A stretch of 64,000 bases of DNA from Psococerastis gibbosa. Its lineage: Eukaryota > Arthropoda > Insecta > Psocodea > Psocidae. The first letter of the stretch is position 1; each line of letters starts with the position of its first letter. Made by a program: the position numbers and the translations under genes. The notes below the pieces were generated by a model. That model saw nothing but the letters and a program-made list of their open reading frames with translations. It searched no databases and was not told the origin of the DNA. The stretch spans positions 28,415,921 to 28,479,920 of the forward strand of contig OZ020485.1 of assembly GCA_963971405.1 (NCBI GenBank), in the 5' to 3' direction. Shown here piece by piece: positions 12,714 through 25,739 of the stretch.

Positions 12714-12918
12714 CATGTAGCGTAGTGGTACGGACTTTCACCCAAAGGTTGTTGGTTCGAGTCCCACACTGGCTACATTTTCTGGCCATGCTTCGGAGGG
12801 CATGTAAAGCTGGCGTTCCCGGGCCCTCTTAGTTGAGTGTAAGAGAGGGCTTTATAGCCCTAACTCCGCTAGGTTGGCTTAGTAATAGAAGCAATAAAAA
12901 GTCCTTATTTATTTATTT
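12714..12918 (+). mobile_element. tRNA-derived SINE (family S), best copy
   Basis: About 205 bp. The head has an A-box-like TAGCGTAGTGG (12718-12728) and a B box GGTTCGAGTCC (12754-12764), the internal RNA polymerase III promoter of tRNA genes. The body (TTCTGGCCATGCTTCGGAGG, then AGTTGAGTGTAAGAGAGGGC) and the 3' end with an ATTT-repeat tail recur in other copies at 14164, 15972, 19886, 26085 and 32745. Not a functional tRNA gene: no acceptor pairing. Confidence 0.85.
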
Positions 12919-14163
12919 CACCCCAATATTTCACAATTTCTCGCCTGTTTGTAGTTATATGAATCTTCATCGGTAAGATCTAAACCTTACTGCTACAAAC
13001 ATGCGTAAAAATCCCACTATTTTGGGCCTATTTTTCAAAAATTTTCCCCGGGGGAATGGCAGGGTATAACGTATCTTTAACTTACATTACTTAAACTTGG
13101 AAGTTGAATACATTTTACTATATTTCATACGAGTATTGACTGAAAACCTCTCGCTCAAAATTCTTGAGTACGGCCTTAGGACAGGACAAGGATGGACGCG
13201 GTCTTAGGCTGTAATAATATCGTAAAATGCATTGAAATAGCAATGGTAGCATTATTTGTTTAAAAAATTGCGTAGGCTAGTTGGCTATACTCGAAACAAT
13301 TTATGAATTCTAAAGTGAAATAACACAGAATTCTTTGTAAATTTTATATTAAACTTCATGTCATATGCACATAATACTCTCCTTATTAACGTTGAAAAAC
13401 GCTTCTAAATTATTTTTAATCACAATGAGTTCATGCCAGATGTATAGGTACCGTATTTTCCCTCCAATGTATTATAACAACCTCCAGGTCGCATTAACTT
13501 GGACCGAAGGGCGATATCAGAAACAACAACGTGACGACTCCAATCTCGTAATGGTGGCTTTAGTTCAGAAAGGGGGGGGGGGAGTCGGGGGAGAGGGAAC
13601 CATTTGCAATTGGATTGGAACGGGGAACGGGCTCAGGAGCCGCAGAATGGGAAATTGATCGGACCGGGTCAAATTGACCGAGTCAAACCTAATCATCGAC
13701 TGCTCGCCTCAAATGCGCAAATTAAATTAACAAAATAATATCCGTGTAAAGGGATTACCTACTCGACAATGCACTCACTGTTTCCCTCCGTATCCAGCTC
13801 AATATCGCCCATTCATGAGAGTTTGTATTGAAAGCCGTCATCAAATTCACAATCGGCTCCGCACCAGTGGATTGTCGTATTGTGTACCTATACCTCGCGT
13901 TAGGATGAAAAGGCTAGTTTACAATAATTAACTGCATAGACGGTACCCAACATCCGAACCCATTGAACAACAAAATTTAGGTAGCCGGTTTTGGAAGATC
14001 CTCTTCTAATTGCTGTAATATCCAAATTTTGGGAGGGGAGCATTATTGAGCGATATTTATAGGCGGGAACTTGTTCAATTAGGTGTTGTGTTGCGATACC
14101 TGCACATAAATGTAGTTTAAGTTTATAAGTTAATTATTTTTCAATATGGTAGGTACCGTTCCA
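12919..14163. other. No gene seen
   Basis: Includes two TTTTTCAAA...TTTCCCCGGGGGAA blocks (near 12605-12633 and 13030-13053) that look like a small dispersed duplication, and a G tract at about 13571-13581. The 97-residue frame at 13365-13658 crosses the G tract and has no motif. Confidence 0.5.
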
Positions 14164-14318
14164 CTACTATACTATAACCCTAACTCCGTTAGGTTGGCTT
14201 AGTAACAGAACAAGAAGGCATTATTTATTTATTTATAAAATGTAGCAAAAGTGGGGCTCGAACTATCAACCTTTCGGGTGAGAGTCCGTACCACTACTCT
14301 ACATGTATTAAATGATAT
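14164..14318. mobile_element. Two SINE S pieces in opposite orientation
   Basis: 14164-14236 is the 3' end of a plus-strand SINE S with its ATTT tail. Directly after it, 14237-14311 is the tRNA-like head of a minus-strand SINE S (B box inverse GGCTCGAAC...). The bodies are missing from both, so this is an inversion or recombination product, not two clean insertions. Confidence 0.7.
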
Positions 14319-15971
14319 TTGACTTCCTGCTAAGTTCATGTTTCCTATCCTAGCAATAAAAGTTATGATAGGTTTGTATAGTACAAGTTAGTCCTTGGAA
14401 GCCGACTAATCCATAAAGTTTAACTTATTTTAAAATAACACCCTCCAGACGGGTTAATAGTTAGTTCCCATGCTAAACTCAGGTTACCTTTTGAACCCCC
14501 TTTGAGTTATAAATCAGAGAAATTACTGCACTTTTGTCGTCGTCACCGGATATACCGTCACCACCCACACAACTCATGCAATCCCTCGAGGGCTAGTCAA
14601 AAAGTATCAACCATGTTAATAATTTTACAATATAAATCACTGGCGATTTTTAATTATGTTGTATTATGTTTAATTATGTTGTAGTTCTATTTTAAATTCT
14701 GATTAGTATTAAATGTAGCGTATGCATTGTAAATGTTTAATTAATACATACTGTATTATGCATTTGCCCCGCGGGTGAGTGGGTTAAAGAAAAAATTCAA
14801 TATGGCTACTCAAAAATTCATTTTGCACATTTTTAAACTTATTTTTCTTCAAGTAATGGATTTCATAGTCTTGCATATTATCTTTATTCTATTTTACAAC
14901 AATATTGCATATCTTTGTTCCATTGTGTTCGGTTATTCCCTGTAGACCACTTTTATACAACAGCATCAAACATTTAATGCACTTCATATAGTTCTTTAGT
15001 GACAGTAACGGGAGTCTCGTTTATACAAATAATAAAATATACATACACGAGTATTTAACAATAGCTGCAGGTAGGTAGCTTACCAAAGAGGCTACAATAA
15101 AATGACGCATCGTATAGCTGAATATGGGAAGAAATTTTTGAATACTTGTGCGTTTAATAGTCTAAGAACTTTTAATATAACTTGGTTCAAAAAATAAAAA
15201 GCCAGCATGAAACCGGAATTGAGCTTTCAAAAAACCATCAAAAGTGAAATCATTCTGTCGTTAAGACGTTCACGCACTATCCAAGGGAAATTTTCTCGAG
15301 CAAACCAGTAATTTTATAAAATCGCAAATTATTTGAAACAACCCTTTTCAGGCATAATGTTAACATTTTTCAGCGTTTCTAAATTTATTGCGCTGAATAG
15401 GCTGAATAGGTTGTATAGACTTTTGTGAAATCGTTCGAACCAAAGTGTGAAAACATTACCCGTTTGCAAGCACTGTGCAAACCTACCTTCTAATGTTTTT
15501 ACTATTGGTTAATATTTCTGTCATTTTTGCATTGGGAAGCATACTAAGTACTAAAATCCCATTTAAGTTAGACCGTTATACCTATCGATGTCGATGATGT
15601 CATGGAGGCATCTTGAACCTCAGTGGCGCTGCAAAAGCTATAAAACCTTACAGCATATAGTTCATACATGACCTGATCATTTTGTAAGGCAAGCATAGCG
15701 GCCAACAGCAATGAACTTTAGGCAGTTAGATGAAGCTTTCACAACAAATTAGAGTTCTTTGACACCACTCGTATGAACATAAAAATTTCACTGTTGTGAA
15801 TGTAATAGCATAAGTGAATATTGAAATGTTTTCAGTTTCTCATAAAAGTGGTCGTATCACAGTAATGCTATACTTATATGTATATTGTTATTCTACGGCC
15901 ATGATAATTCATTGTATCCTATATACATAAGTAAGTTTTCCATTTAATTTTTCTAATTAATCTAAGTAAAT
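14319..15971. other. No gene seen
   Basis: AT-rich with no notable frames or recognised repeats. Confidence 0.55.
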
Positions 15972-16175
15972 GTCAGGACATCGGGACTTTCACCCGAATG
16001 GTTGTTGGTTTGAATCCCACACTTGATACATTTTCTGGCCATGCTTCGGAGGGCATGTAAAGCAGGCGGTCCCGGGTTTTCCTAGTTGAGTGTAAGAGAG
16101 GGCTTATAGCCCTAACTCCACTAGGTTGGCTTAGTAATAGAACAAAAAGTCGATATTAATTTATTAATTTATTTA
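15972..16175 (+). mobile_element. tRNA-derived SINE (family S)
   Basis: Plus-strand copy with a diverged B box GGTTTGAATCCC, the conserved body and an ATTT-type tail. The A-box region is degraded. Confidence 0.8.
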
Positions 16176-17261
16176 AATGTAAGCGTATTCAATCCCGATA
16201 AATGTATAGGCCTACCAGAAGGTGGTATTTGTTCGTACAGCTTCCCCTACTTTAAACATCACGAGTCACCTGTGTGTACTAATGTTTGTGTTCAATTCAA
16301 TTTTGCGCACTTTGTTTTCCTTATTTGCTGGGGGCAGACAGTTTATACAGTAGGACTGTTTTCATACTATGTTGTTATAAGTATACAGCTTCATCATACT
16401 GCAGCATTTGTTGATGCCCTAGGCTTTAAATTGGATACGGCCCCAAATTAGTAAAGCTAATCAAGAGGGCAACTAACAATGGCAGCAGTACCAGTGAACC
16501 GCACAACGTTCGATACATACAGTCTATTCAAAATAGTTGTTAGAAATGTTCCCCATCATATTGCGAAGTGCACTACGTTTTCATTATTGGCCTCCCTTAT
16601 AGGCCTAGATACCTAAGACTACGTGTGAAGAAATGAAGTGAAATTAAATATCATACTGCAAAATTAGTACTGGACGCAACTGATGCATTTTAATTATTTG
16701 AACAATTTTGTTGTTTGAAATTTTATTGGATAGGTACACAGGGATGGAATGACAAAGCATCTGCACGTCTGCGTTTAGTGAATTTGCGGAGCCTTTGGAG
16801 CAAATCAAATGAAAAAGCACTGCAAAATACGATAGCCCCAGCGAATTTCAATAAGAGACCTCGCGGACTTCATTTAGAAAATTGAATTTAATGATGTAAT
16901 GGGCATACATACAGCTCATGACCGCGGGGCTAAACACGATATGTTTTCCCTCTCATACAAAAATAACAGCAACGTGTTTTTGCTCGTCACTAAAGCCTGA
17001 AAATAAAAAGAAGTCATTACTTGAAGGTGGGCACTCTGCTCATAAACAGGGACAAAACCAATTTTCAGGCAAAAAAAACTGAGCACTTCGAGGTTGTCTG
17101 TGATTTTTGTAGTATTTTCGTCTTCATTCGAAGGGGCAAGGTTCATAGTTGATTCTGCGCAGTAAACTACATGTGGCCTACAGGTGTCTGCATATGTAAA
17201 TCCGCCGAGCAATTTTCATTCCTGAATAAAATGCCTGATTTGGACACCATATTCTTTTTTT
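16176..17261. other. No gene seen
   Basis: No recognised repeat; the 98-residue minus-strand frame at 16916-17212 has no motif. Confidence 0.5.
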
Positions 17262-17445
17262 TCTATCTCTTTTATTTTTATAAAAAGATTAATCGCGTAC
17301 AAACAATTTAATGGATGTATCCAATTGACCTCTTCAGTCACCTCTGTAGGTTAGTACCCGTGTTGAGTTACGACATGTCTCCGATCACAAGGCGTGTAAA
17401 GACTCGCACAAGTGTAAGCACGTTCCCACCTGGCCATCAAAGTAG
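17262..17445 (-). mobile_element. SINE-like repeat (family B), copy 1
   Basis: Matches 24695-24885 in the same orientation. Read on the minus strand, the head contains a tRNA A-box-like TGGCATAGTGGTAGC (in the other copy) and the tail is AT-rich, so it is probably a second tRNA-derived SINE family. The B box is less clear. Confidence 0.6.
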
Positions 17446-19885
17446 ATAGATAGATTATATTGAGAATAATCCAATCTACATGTGATATAAGGAAAATGTA
17501 CCTACATTCGTCACCTTATGTTTAATAACTATGTCAATGATTATAATTACGGATTTTTAGGCCGCCTATTACCTACAGTATTATTGGTTTTAAATGGTAA
17601 ACTATGTATGCATCTAGATTCTAGATAATTATCCGTGAATTTTCATATGGGTAATTGGAGCCATTTACCCGCTTTAATGCTAAAAACAGTTCAAGGTACC
17701 AGCAAGACGCGAGTTAACACTGCCAGAGTCACCGCGACAAATGCAAATGCAACAGCACCGGTGCTCACCAATGATTTATCATAGTGTTATAAATCCGTCA
17801 GCAAACTCAAATTTTGTAAAATAAAAGTGGGAGCAGACGGTAGGCGATCGGTCATACAGCAGTAATGAAGATGCAGTTGGCTGGGATGGGCGGCTAATTG
17901 CTGACCGCCATCACTTCCGAGCTCACACTTCTTAATGGCTCTGCACGCCGCACATTCCCACCATCTGCCAACAACATACCGCTCAACCTGAACACTCTTC
18001 GTGTATAAAATCACGAAAATCCATTCGGGATGCCAATCGGCCAAGGTGGATTTCAGATTTACCTTTTTGCGCTGTATGAAAAAAATTAGGTACATAAATA
18101 GGTGCGGTAAAGATAACGTAAAGAGCTTTAACTCTCCCATTACTGCTTTGGATGGAAATGGGTTCATGGTGACCGGGTCTATTTCTTTTACGTTTTTTTA
18201 TTAATTCAACCAAAATGTCGGTAATGTTTAGCGCACGATACATTTTAGTGGCTGCGTACCCAAATACAATATTTAAGGCACCTACTGCCTAGATAGCCAA
18301 CATCTAGAAACAATGATTATCGTCAGGAAAGCATTGAAACTACACTTATTGCACAGCCTGAGCACAGCTTGTTATTGCACTAGCCGACCACAATACGAAG
18401 ACACTTGCCGAGGCTTATTTTTTAATGCAAAAAAGGTGTATTAGTCATACTAAGGATAAGAATAATTTCATTAGAAGTATTACAAGTATCATTTAACACT
18501 TTACATTAAAACACATTATAAAATTGTCTGACATTACGTTATTAGTCAGCAGCATGTTTGGAGAATAAGTTATCTGTATATTGCTTGTCATCATCTCTAC
18601 AAAGGTTTCAAGTCCAGAGAACTAGCTAGACCATGAAATAACGAAGATTGGCGATCACGATGGCACTTTGGACCTTTGGAAGCTGCTGCTCTGAAAAGGG
18701 AAGTAGTACTCCAGCCAGGTTTTTCAACCAGGATTGTGTCGGGACCCCGGGAGCTCTCAGTCCTTCCAGCTTCCCTTAGATTATTACATGCAGAAGGTGG
18801 TACTTTTCGTTCCTCATCACAAAGCCCAAATTTGATTCACCCAACCTAATGGGTATTTTGCCTTTACCAATAGGGAGGAGCGTTGCTTCTGGGAATGACG
18901 CTGCCCTCAATATTCCAAATAGAGCCGAGGCTGGGGAAAAAACAGCCTCTACCAGTCCTACCTTAATCCTCAATGCGTAGCATTTTGTCTGCGTTAAGGT
19001 AGCCCAGCGACGTATCCAGCCCATTTACTTACAATCTACTTTCTAAATGGGGCAGCTACCCAGCGTCCTTGAGGTAGCCCACCATTTATATCACCATATA
19101 TTGTTCTCCGTAGCTTATTACTGAAACTACACATGTATAGGGATCTGACTTCCCTTATGGCCAATGATCCCCACCGCACCGTCTAGAAAATGTCAGTGAG
19201 TTATTGTGCGGAATTTAAAAAAAAAAAGTAAAATGAAACAATGAAGCAGCATTCTGATAAATATTACGTGGTCTTAAGTCACACAAAGGCTTTTAACAAT
19301 AAAATGTGAATATTTTTTTCAAAAAATGTTCTCTGAACACCTTTAATTTCATAAATTCCCAACTGAATGGAGTTGGAAAATGGTTACAATAGAGAGGAGA
19401 AAAAACTTGAAAAATGCACAAATGCACCCAGACAGGAGAGAAGTCAGTTGGATTTTGTAATTGGGATTGACGTTTTTTGTCTTCGCTTCGCGCATTCCAT
19501 TACATATGCAGCATACCAAATTTTCAATCTCGTATGATGTGATATCTGACATGTCAAGTCAATGTGGATAGCGATAGTGGGACACGTCCGAAAATAAAAA
19601 TGGAAACTTTGCATTTTCTCCAATGTGTGCCAAGTCATATTTATTGTCTCTCTACTGTCGAGTTCCGTTCAGGGGGCCAGGAAAGGAATCGCTTAGGCCT
19701 TCCAGCTTTAGCCACGCCAAAACGTGGCTCATTAACAATGTGAACAAATATGAACAATTCAAAATTGGCAGAATTATATAGCCTACCTACGATTGCATTG
19801 AATAGGTACCCAATCTGTTTTATTAGCTCAACTTTTTTTTTATATTTTAATGTAAAGCAATCAGATGCGTCTACCCAGGACACTT
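17446..19885. other. No gene seen
   Basis: Mixed composition. Overlapping frames of 67-126 residues at 17787-18243 lie on both strands, show no motif and are not supported as genes. A palindromic hint at 18660-19060 was not pursued. Confidence 0.45.
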
Positions 19886-20086
19886 AGAGTAGAACAGACT
19901 CCGACTTTCACCCAAAAGGTTGTTGGTTAGAGTCCCACTCTTGCTACATGTCCTAGCCAGGCTTTGGTGGGCATGTAAAGCAGGCGGCCCCAGGCGTTTT
20001 TAGTTGAGTGTAAGAGAGGGCTTCGTAGCCCTAACGCCACTAGATTGGCTTAGTAATAGAAAGAAATCAATGTTTATTTATTTATT
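19886..20086 (+). mobile_element. tRNA-derived SINE (family S)
   Basis: Copy with B box GGTTAGAGTCCC, full body and an ATTT-repeat tail. It is directly followed by repeat R4. Confidence 0.8.
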
Positions 20087-20088
20087 GC

Positions 20089-20545
20089 TTTCCAATTTAC
20101 ACGTAGTATAAGGAAAGCTTTGTGACGGTCAACTTTTCGATTCCGAGATTTCAACGGATTCTCACGTTTTGAGGTCCCAGGAACCCAAAAAAGTGGTTTT
20201 TACGAAATGTCAGTCTGTCTGTCGGTCTGTCGGTCTGGTCTGTCTGTCTGTTCATCTATTTCCGGGAAACTACCCGGCCGATTTTGATGAAATTTTGCAT
20301 GTAGGTTCACAAAAATCATACCTCGGGAAACATTTTTATTTTGGGCTAACTCAATTTGGGGGGGTTTATTCTCAAAAATACTTCGAAAAAACGTCTAAAA
20401 AAAATTATTTCTCAGAAACGGCTCCAACGATTTCTTTAAAATTCACATATATTGTAGCCCTTATTAATGTTAATAAAATGCAGAGGGTCGCTTGTCCCTT
20501 GATAGTTTGCTTCGGGGGTAAAAAAAAAACTAAATTTTAATGAAA
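20089..20545 (+). repeat. Interspersed repeat R4, longest copy
   Basis: Begins GCTTTCCAATTTACACGTAG, then TATAAGGAAAGCTTTGTGAC, a CCCAAAAAAGTGGTTTTTAC block and a CTGTCTGTCGGT microsatellite. The inverse appears at 36705-36985 and 4246-4430, and its first 50 bp at 63294-63345. The 123-residue frame inside it reads through repeat sequence and is not a gene. Confidence 0.75.
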
Positions 20546-20832
20546 AATGACTAAAAAATCATAATTCTGCTAAATCTTTCTTTCGATGATTTCTACCTTC
20601 TGGCATGTTTTAGTTGTGTAAACGAGTAACGAAACCTGACAGGTTGCTTTCCCAAAAAAGTATTTGGTTTTGGTCGCAAAAAATGTTTTTTTGAAAAAAT
20701 GGTATAGAAAAGTCACGCTCAAATGCATTGCGTGCCCTGCCATTATTACTGTGTGGTAATGAGTTGGTCTGACCGGTCTAGAATGTGCAATGCCATCGAT
20801 TAATTCAGTGCTTTGGGATAGGTGATATCCTA

Positions 20833-20988
20833 GGCGATTTCCAGAGGTGGTCCTTGGGTTCCAGACCCCCCTCCCTTCCCAAATGGTTACAGCGTACACT
20901 AGATAGAATGGAGTTTTAAAGATTTTTAAATTTATTGAGGTTACCTCACCTCTAGTGACGTCAGGTGGACACCCCCCCCCCCCCAGAG
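20833..20988. mobile_element. Miniature element with 8-bp target duplication
   Basis: Flanked by identical ATATCCTA at 20825-20832 and 20989-20996. The 156-bp interior matches, inverted, the 6019-6157 element (CTCACCTCTAGTGACGTCA, CATTCTATCTAG). The termini differ from the CAAGGCCGTAGCC ends, so it is an edge-variant of that hAT-like family. Confidence 0.75.
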
Positions 20989-20996
20989 ATATCCTA

Positions 20997-22892
20997 AATT
21001 AAACCATAGGAAAATTATTTACCATGAAATTAATTATTTTCTCTAATTTTCTACTAATTCATAAATTGGAAAGCATGTTCGAGTAAACTCGGACCGGTTC
21101 TTTATTATAGTATAATATATCGGATACCATTAAAAGTAATTGAAATCGTTTATCGCCCATCAGCGCAGTATCGTTCAAGAGCTCAAACTTGATTTTATAA
21201 AATAACTCGGTGTTGTAAGACAAAAGCCAGTAAAACTGCATCTTTATGGGATGTCATAAATGTCAGTTATTGCAAAACTTTGGCATGCATGTCAGAATAA
21301 TGCTGACGTCAGATGTATGAAAAGGAAAGCCAAAGGAGTCGTTAAAGAATGAGCTATGGTGCAGACTACAACAAGGAACAAGATGGGGACAAAAATGGAA
21401 AGAAAATGTTGAATAAAAGTAGCATTAAAACTAAAGTAGTCCAGGCCCCAGCTGCTGGGGAATCGAACAATAAAGACAGGAAGGTTAGAGTTCGATCCCC
21501 GACTGGACAAAGAAATAGATAGACATTCATTGTTTTCAGATAACGTTGAATATCCAGCGTTCCTATCAAGATAGGAATCATCCTGTATTAACGTGAATAA
21601 AAAGGAATCGTTTGGTAGTGCGTTTTGCATTTCGAACCCCGAATGCCGAATTTTTTTTATAACAAGCCATGAATTATCCTAGCGAGTAATGTTATTAATT
21701 TCAAACCAATAGAAAATACACTTCATTTTGAGCTTGCTATAACCCAATATTTATTGCCAAGTAGAAGTAAAAATGAAGACGGTAGTTGAAGTTAAAGTTA
21801 TCATGAGGTGATTATCAAGTCGTTAGAGTTATGAGGACCATCAGAGAGTTCCTCCTCCCTATTACCCCCCCCCCCACCCGCCTTTCTACAAGATGGCCTA
21901 TTCGACCTTCCACCGTTTTATCTTGACTTTCTTTTCCTCGGTTCTCGTCTTACTAGGGTAATAGCCGTGCTTGTTATCTTATACCACATTGCTTTGTACC
22001 ACGCGATATTACCATTGCTTTTCATGACGTTTGTTTTTCTCAGTCTTTTTATAGAAAAAAAAAACTAGAGTTTTATTCTTAAGCTCCCTGCTAGCACGTA
22101 AGGATTCAAATAAAAATATGCTGAAACTTTGCAAAAGTTTTTAATAAAAATTTTATGAGGTCAACCATTTTTTTTTTTTGTGCATTGTAGAGATATGTAG
22201 CATTTTATCACGTTTCCTGTCTTGTTGGAGAACATATTTTATCGAAAACAAAATATTATTGTGTCTAGGACAGATATATTGTATTTCTGAAAAAAAATTG
22301 TACTTCTTACAAAGTTTTTAAATCAACTCCAAATGCAATCTTTTTGAGACAGTGCACGGTTACGGTACTAGTATGTAGGTATAATACATGATATGTCTTT
22401 CTACCGGGTGATTGAGTGTGGAATTCAGTTACAATGTAAGTACATGAATATAGACAAATCTCCGAGTCAGCCTGCCATTAAGTATGGACAGTAAAATGTC
22501 CATATGGTATTTTTAGTTCGCAGCAATTCGAAGAAAAAAAACGGCACCTGAACTACGAAGATATGCGTGTACCTATGCATGCGAGCACTTTTAAAATATA
22601 ATTTTACACCAGAGTAGGACGTATTTACTCAACATTTTGCTACTTACTCTATAAGCTTTCATCTTATTAAGTATTGAAATGCACGGTACTGATGGTAGTT
22701 ATTATATATTTCTTTCTTTCCTTTTGATCAGTAAACAATACAACTGGTATTTAATTTTTTACACAACTCCAGCATGCCTTATGTAGTGCTACTTGCTACT
22801 TAATGTGTTTTATTCAAATATAAAAGAAACATTAAGTCAGTTATAAACATACTCAAAAGAAAGTCTACTGTAAGTAATTCCTGACAATAGGC
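20997..22892. other. No gene seen
   Basis: Holds a C tract near 21866-21875 and AT-rich sequence. The minus-strand frames of 60-112 residues at 21059-21630 lack motifs. Confidence 0.5.
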
Positions 22893-23280
22893 TAAGGCGC
22901 CCATTCCATTGACCGGCTAGGGCTATTTCCAAAACGGTGACGTGGTAGCAGACACTCAAGACTTAGGTAGCGTCTCCATCGACCTCGCATTGCAGATTGC
23001 AAGTGACATTGACGGAAATGTTTGTTTTTCTTTTTATAGAAATCTATTAAAATGTTTGTAATTAACTTATCCCATGAAGCCATTTTTTAATATTAGTTTG
23101 TTTGTTTGTGATTTTATTGTATGATCATTGATCAATTTTAACTATGGCATAGAGGAAAATAAACATTTCCGTCAATTCTGCAATGCGAGGTTGGTGGAAA
23201 CGCCACCTAAGTCTTGAGTGTCTGCTACCACGTCACCGTTTTGGAAATAGCCCTAGCCGGTCAATGGAATGGGCACCTTA
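22893..23280. mobile_element. Foldback miniature element, 388 bp, copy 1
   Basis: Long nested palindrome. Outer arms run from TAAGGCGCCCATTCCATTGA inward through GACGTGGTAGCAGACACTCA; inner arms hold GACCTCGCATTGCAGATTGC; the loop contains TGATCATTGATCAATT. The same 388-bp structure, nearly identical, is at 42879-43266. The 63-residue frame starting MASWDKL on the minus strand lies entirely in the arm and is not called a gene. Confidence 0.85.
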
Positions 23281-24439
23281 TACGGTGATACTGCTACAAT
23301 TTTAAATGGAGTCCAACAATTCGAAAGGTTTGTCCTTCTTAAAACATCACGTACGTTCAATAATAGCTTACAAACAAGCGAGTAAATATGAACTTGATAA
23401 AAGATGGAACTTCCAGTTAATGTCAAGAGAGGGAGTATTTAATGTAACAAATCTGGAAAGGTTGCCAAAATCCGTGACGGGATATGGGACGTAACCCATG
23501 CAAACAACAATGTAACTATCTCTCATACCAACCCTTTCCTCACCTTCGCATCGCTCTTCTCCACAAAACTAATGTCCTCCCTCCCAGATTTGGTCCCACC
23601 CCCATTTATTATTCCCAAACATAGCTTTAAAAAAATCTCATGGAATAATCGAATTTTTTAATCACGTCGTTGATTTTCTCGTTTGACATCTTTTGAGTCT
23701 GAAGAATATTTACACAAAATCATGTATTTGATAAAAGTATCAAAAAATATGTACGAGTAGAGAATTTTAATAAGCGTGCTGGATGTAGACAGCTGTGCCA
23801 TTGTAAACCTCCACAGCTACATTTTCTTCGGAGGGCATGAAAAGCAGGTGGTCCCAGGTTCCCAGTTGAACCAAGTTGGACAGCTTGGTTTGCCCAATTT
23901 CAGTCAGATTTACTGACAGAAACGATAACACCAAATTGGCCTACTGATATTTTTTTTATTTTCGTTGTATCTTCTGCTATGTTATTATAATTTTTCATGT
24001 AACAATGGATGAGAGGCTAAATACATTGCTGATTATCGTGTATTTGTACTTAAACAAGAAGAAAGATACACATTAGAGGCAAAAAGCCGCTCCAGTAATT
24101 GTTTCAATAGTGCTATTGTATTGAAAAAATCTAAACAAAAGAAAAAATTATCTTGTCATGGCAACAGAGAGCTAGAGGTAGATCCTGAACATCTACACCC
24201 CAAGTCTGCGGTAGACCAAATCTGCCGCTCCATGTTTTCTACTGGGATAGAAAACTTACAGGGCTGTACAACCTTGCACATACACGTTCCAATCTGGTAT
24301 GAGGCAGACAACAACCAAGTTGGATCGTGTTTTTGGAGTTTAAGAGAGGGCTTTATAGCATTAACTAGTAGATTTTTTATGTACAGTATAGCCGACATAG
24401 TAAGCAGGTCTAATGCATGTAATAATAATAATAATAACC
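23281..24439. other. Mostly unique; SINE S fragments
   Basis: A fragment of the SINE S body (TTCTTCGGAGGGCATG) is at about 23808-23875 and another short one (TTAAGAGAGGGCTTTATAGC) near 24340-24360. The 174-residue frame at 24121-24645 runs through these and family A, so it is a chance frame. Confidence 0.5.
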
Positions 24440-24660
24440 TGAAGGACTTTTTATGGACCTTTTTTTTATTTTCCAATGCCGATGACACCATGGATTTCGG
24501 ATTATTTATATTGTTTCCGTATGAATTTTTGGCCATTGGCAAACTGGTATACGTCCTCGATGTCAACCTACACCGGTTACAAGCGATAATGGACAAGCTC
24601 AGGCAAGCTTACCAATGCAATGTAACAGGCGAAAGCATGACTTAACCAAGTACAGATGCG
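24440..24660 (+). repeat. Interspersed repeat family A, copy 3
   Basis: Third copy of the 795-1040 repeat, with GCCATTGGCAAACTGGTATA and CACCGGTTACAAGCGATAAT conserved. Confidence 0.75.
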
Positions 24661-24694
24661 AGCAAATGCATGTACCTATTGTGTGTATATGCTT

Positions 24695-24885
24695 TTATTT
24701 TATTTTATATTTGAAAAAGATTATTCGCATACAAACAATTCAATGAATGTATCCGAATAACCTCTTCAGTTGCCTCTGCAGGTAATACCTGTGTTGGGTT
24801 ACGACAGGTCACCGATCGCATGATGTGTAGAGAGTAGAGACTCGCACAAGTACGAACAAGCTACCACTATGCCATCGAAGTCCTT
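24695..24885 (-). mobile_element. SINE-like repeat (family B), copy 2
   Basis: Second copy of 17262-17445. On the minus strand the head includes GATGGCATAGTGGTAGCTTG, close to a tRNA A box. Confidence 0.6.
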
Positions 24886-25453
24886 GTATTTTCCATTGCA
24901 TATTCAAACAGGCTATAGCCTGTAGGTAGGCTAATGTATTTTTCGAAGCATGAGAGTAATTTGGCATTGTTCTACCAAAAACTAATTGGGCAGAATCTAA
25001 TCAAAGTTCTATAATTGAGGTAGAACCCTAGTAGAATGAAGAGCTACAGCTACAGCTTACCTAGTTCCTCCAATTCATTAGACGGCGGTTTTATAGCTTA
25101 TTGACAGTCATTTATTGGCATGAAAAGGTAAAGACTCTCATTAGTTTTAACTTTGAGCAAAACCATTGGAATTAAAGATTAACTCGACTCTAAGATCAAA
25201 TTCCAACTTCCAAGTTACCTACTTTCTCTCGGCTACTTCGTCAGCTCGTCTAACTCTCTTTCCATTTAATTAACGGTGAAATCTGTGTGTGGGGCTTCAG
25301 ACTTTCCGTCAGCCTTGTGCATAGGGTTTCGCCTTTAATGAGTTTAATGGTAGGTGTTTACTGATGAGAGAGGCCTCCGTGTGAAACAACGTTGTTTAGC
25401 GCGCTAAGAGAGCTAAAAAACATTTTATAAGAGTAAATGGCATTTTTAGTTCG
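24886..25453. other. No gene seen
   Basis: AT-rich; no repeat recognised. Confidence 0.5.
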
Positions 25454-25461
25454 GAGATGCA

Positions 25462-25731
25462 CAGGGCCAGATTAACCTTCTCTGGGCCCCTAGGCAATGC
25501 AATTGGTGCCCCCCCCCCCCATGGGCTCTATGTCTATAGTCTTACTAGGTAAGATGACTGACATTGCAACTAAGAACCAATAGTACTAATACAAAATGCA
25601 TCATTATTTTAATGCATGAAAGATGTTGTGGGCCCTTAGGCAGCTCTGGGCCCTTAGGCAGCTCTGGGCCCTCAGGCAGCTCCGGGCCCTTAGGCAGTTG
25701 CCTAGTGAACCTAGTTGGTGATCCAGCACCG
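25462..25731. mobile_element. Miniature hAT element (CAGTGCC family) with internal minisatellite
   Basis: A 270-bp element with ends CAGGGCCAGATTAACC and GGTGATCCAGCACCG, flanked by a perfect 8-bp target duplication GAGATGCA (25454-25461 and 25732-25739). Inside, GGGCCCTTAGGCAGCTCT is repeated about four times in tandem (25628-25700). The ends match those of the 2.17-kb element at 39232-41397. Confidence 0.85.
25628..25700. repeat. 18-bp minisatellite, about 4 units
   Basis: Tandem units of GGGCCCTTAGGCAGCTCT with single-base changes, lying inside the miniature hAT element. Confidence 0.85.
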
Positions 25732-25739
25732 GAGATGCA

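Noticed and set aside
20169..20540. 123-residue frame
   Set aside because: Lies within repeat R4 and its CTGT microsatellite.
24121..24645. 174-residue frame
   Set aside because: Runs through SINE fragments and repeat family A; no motif.
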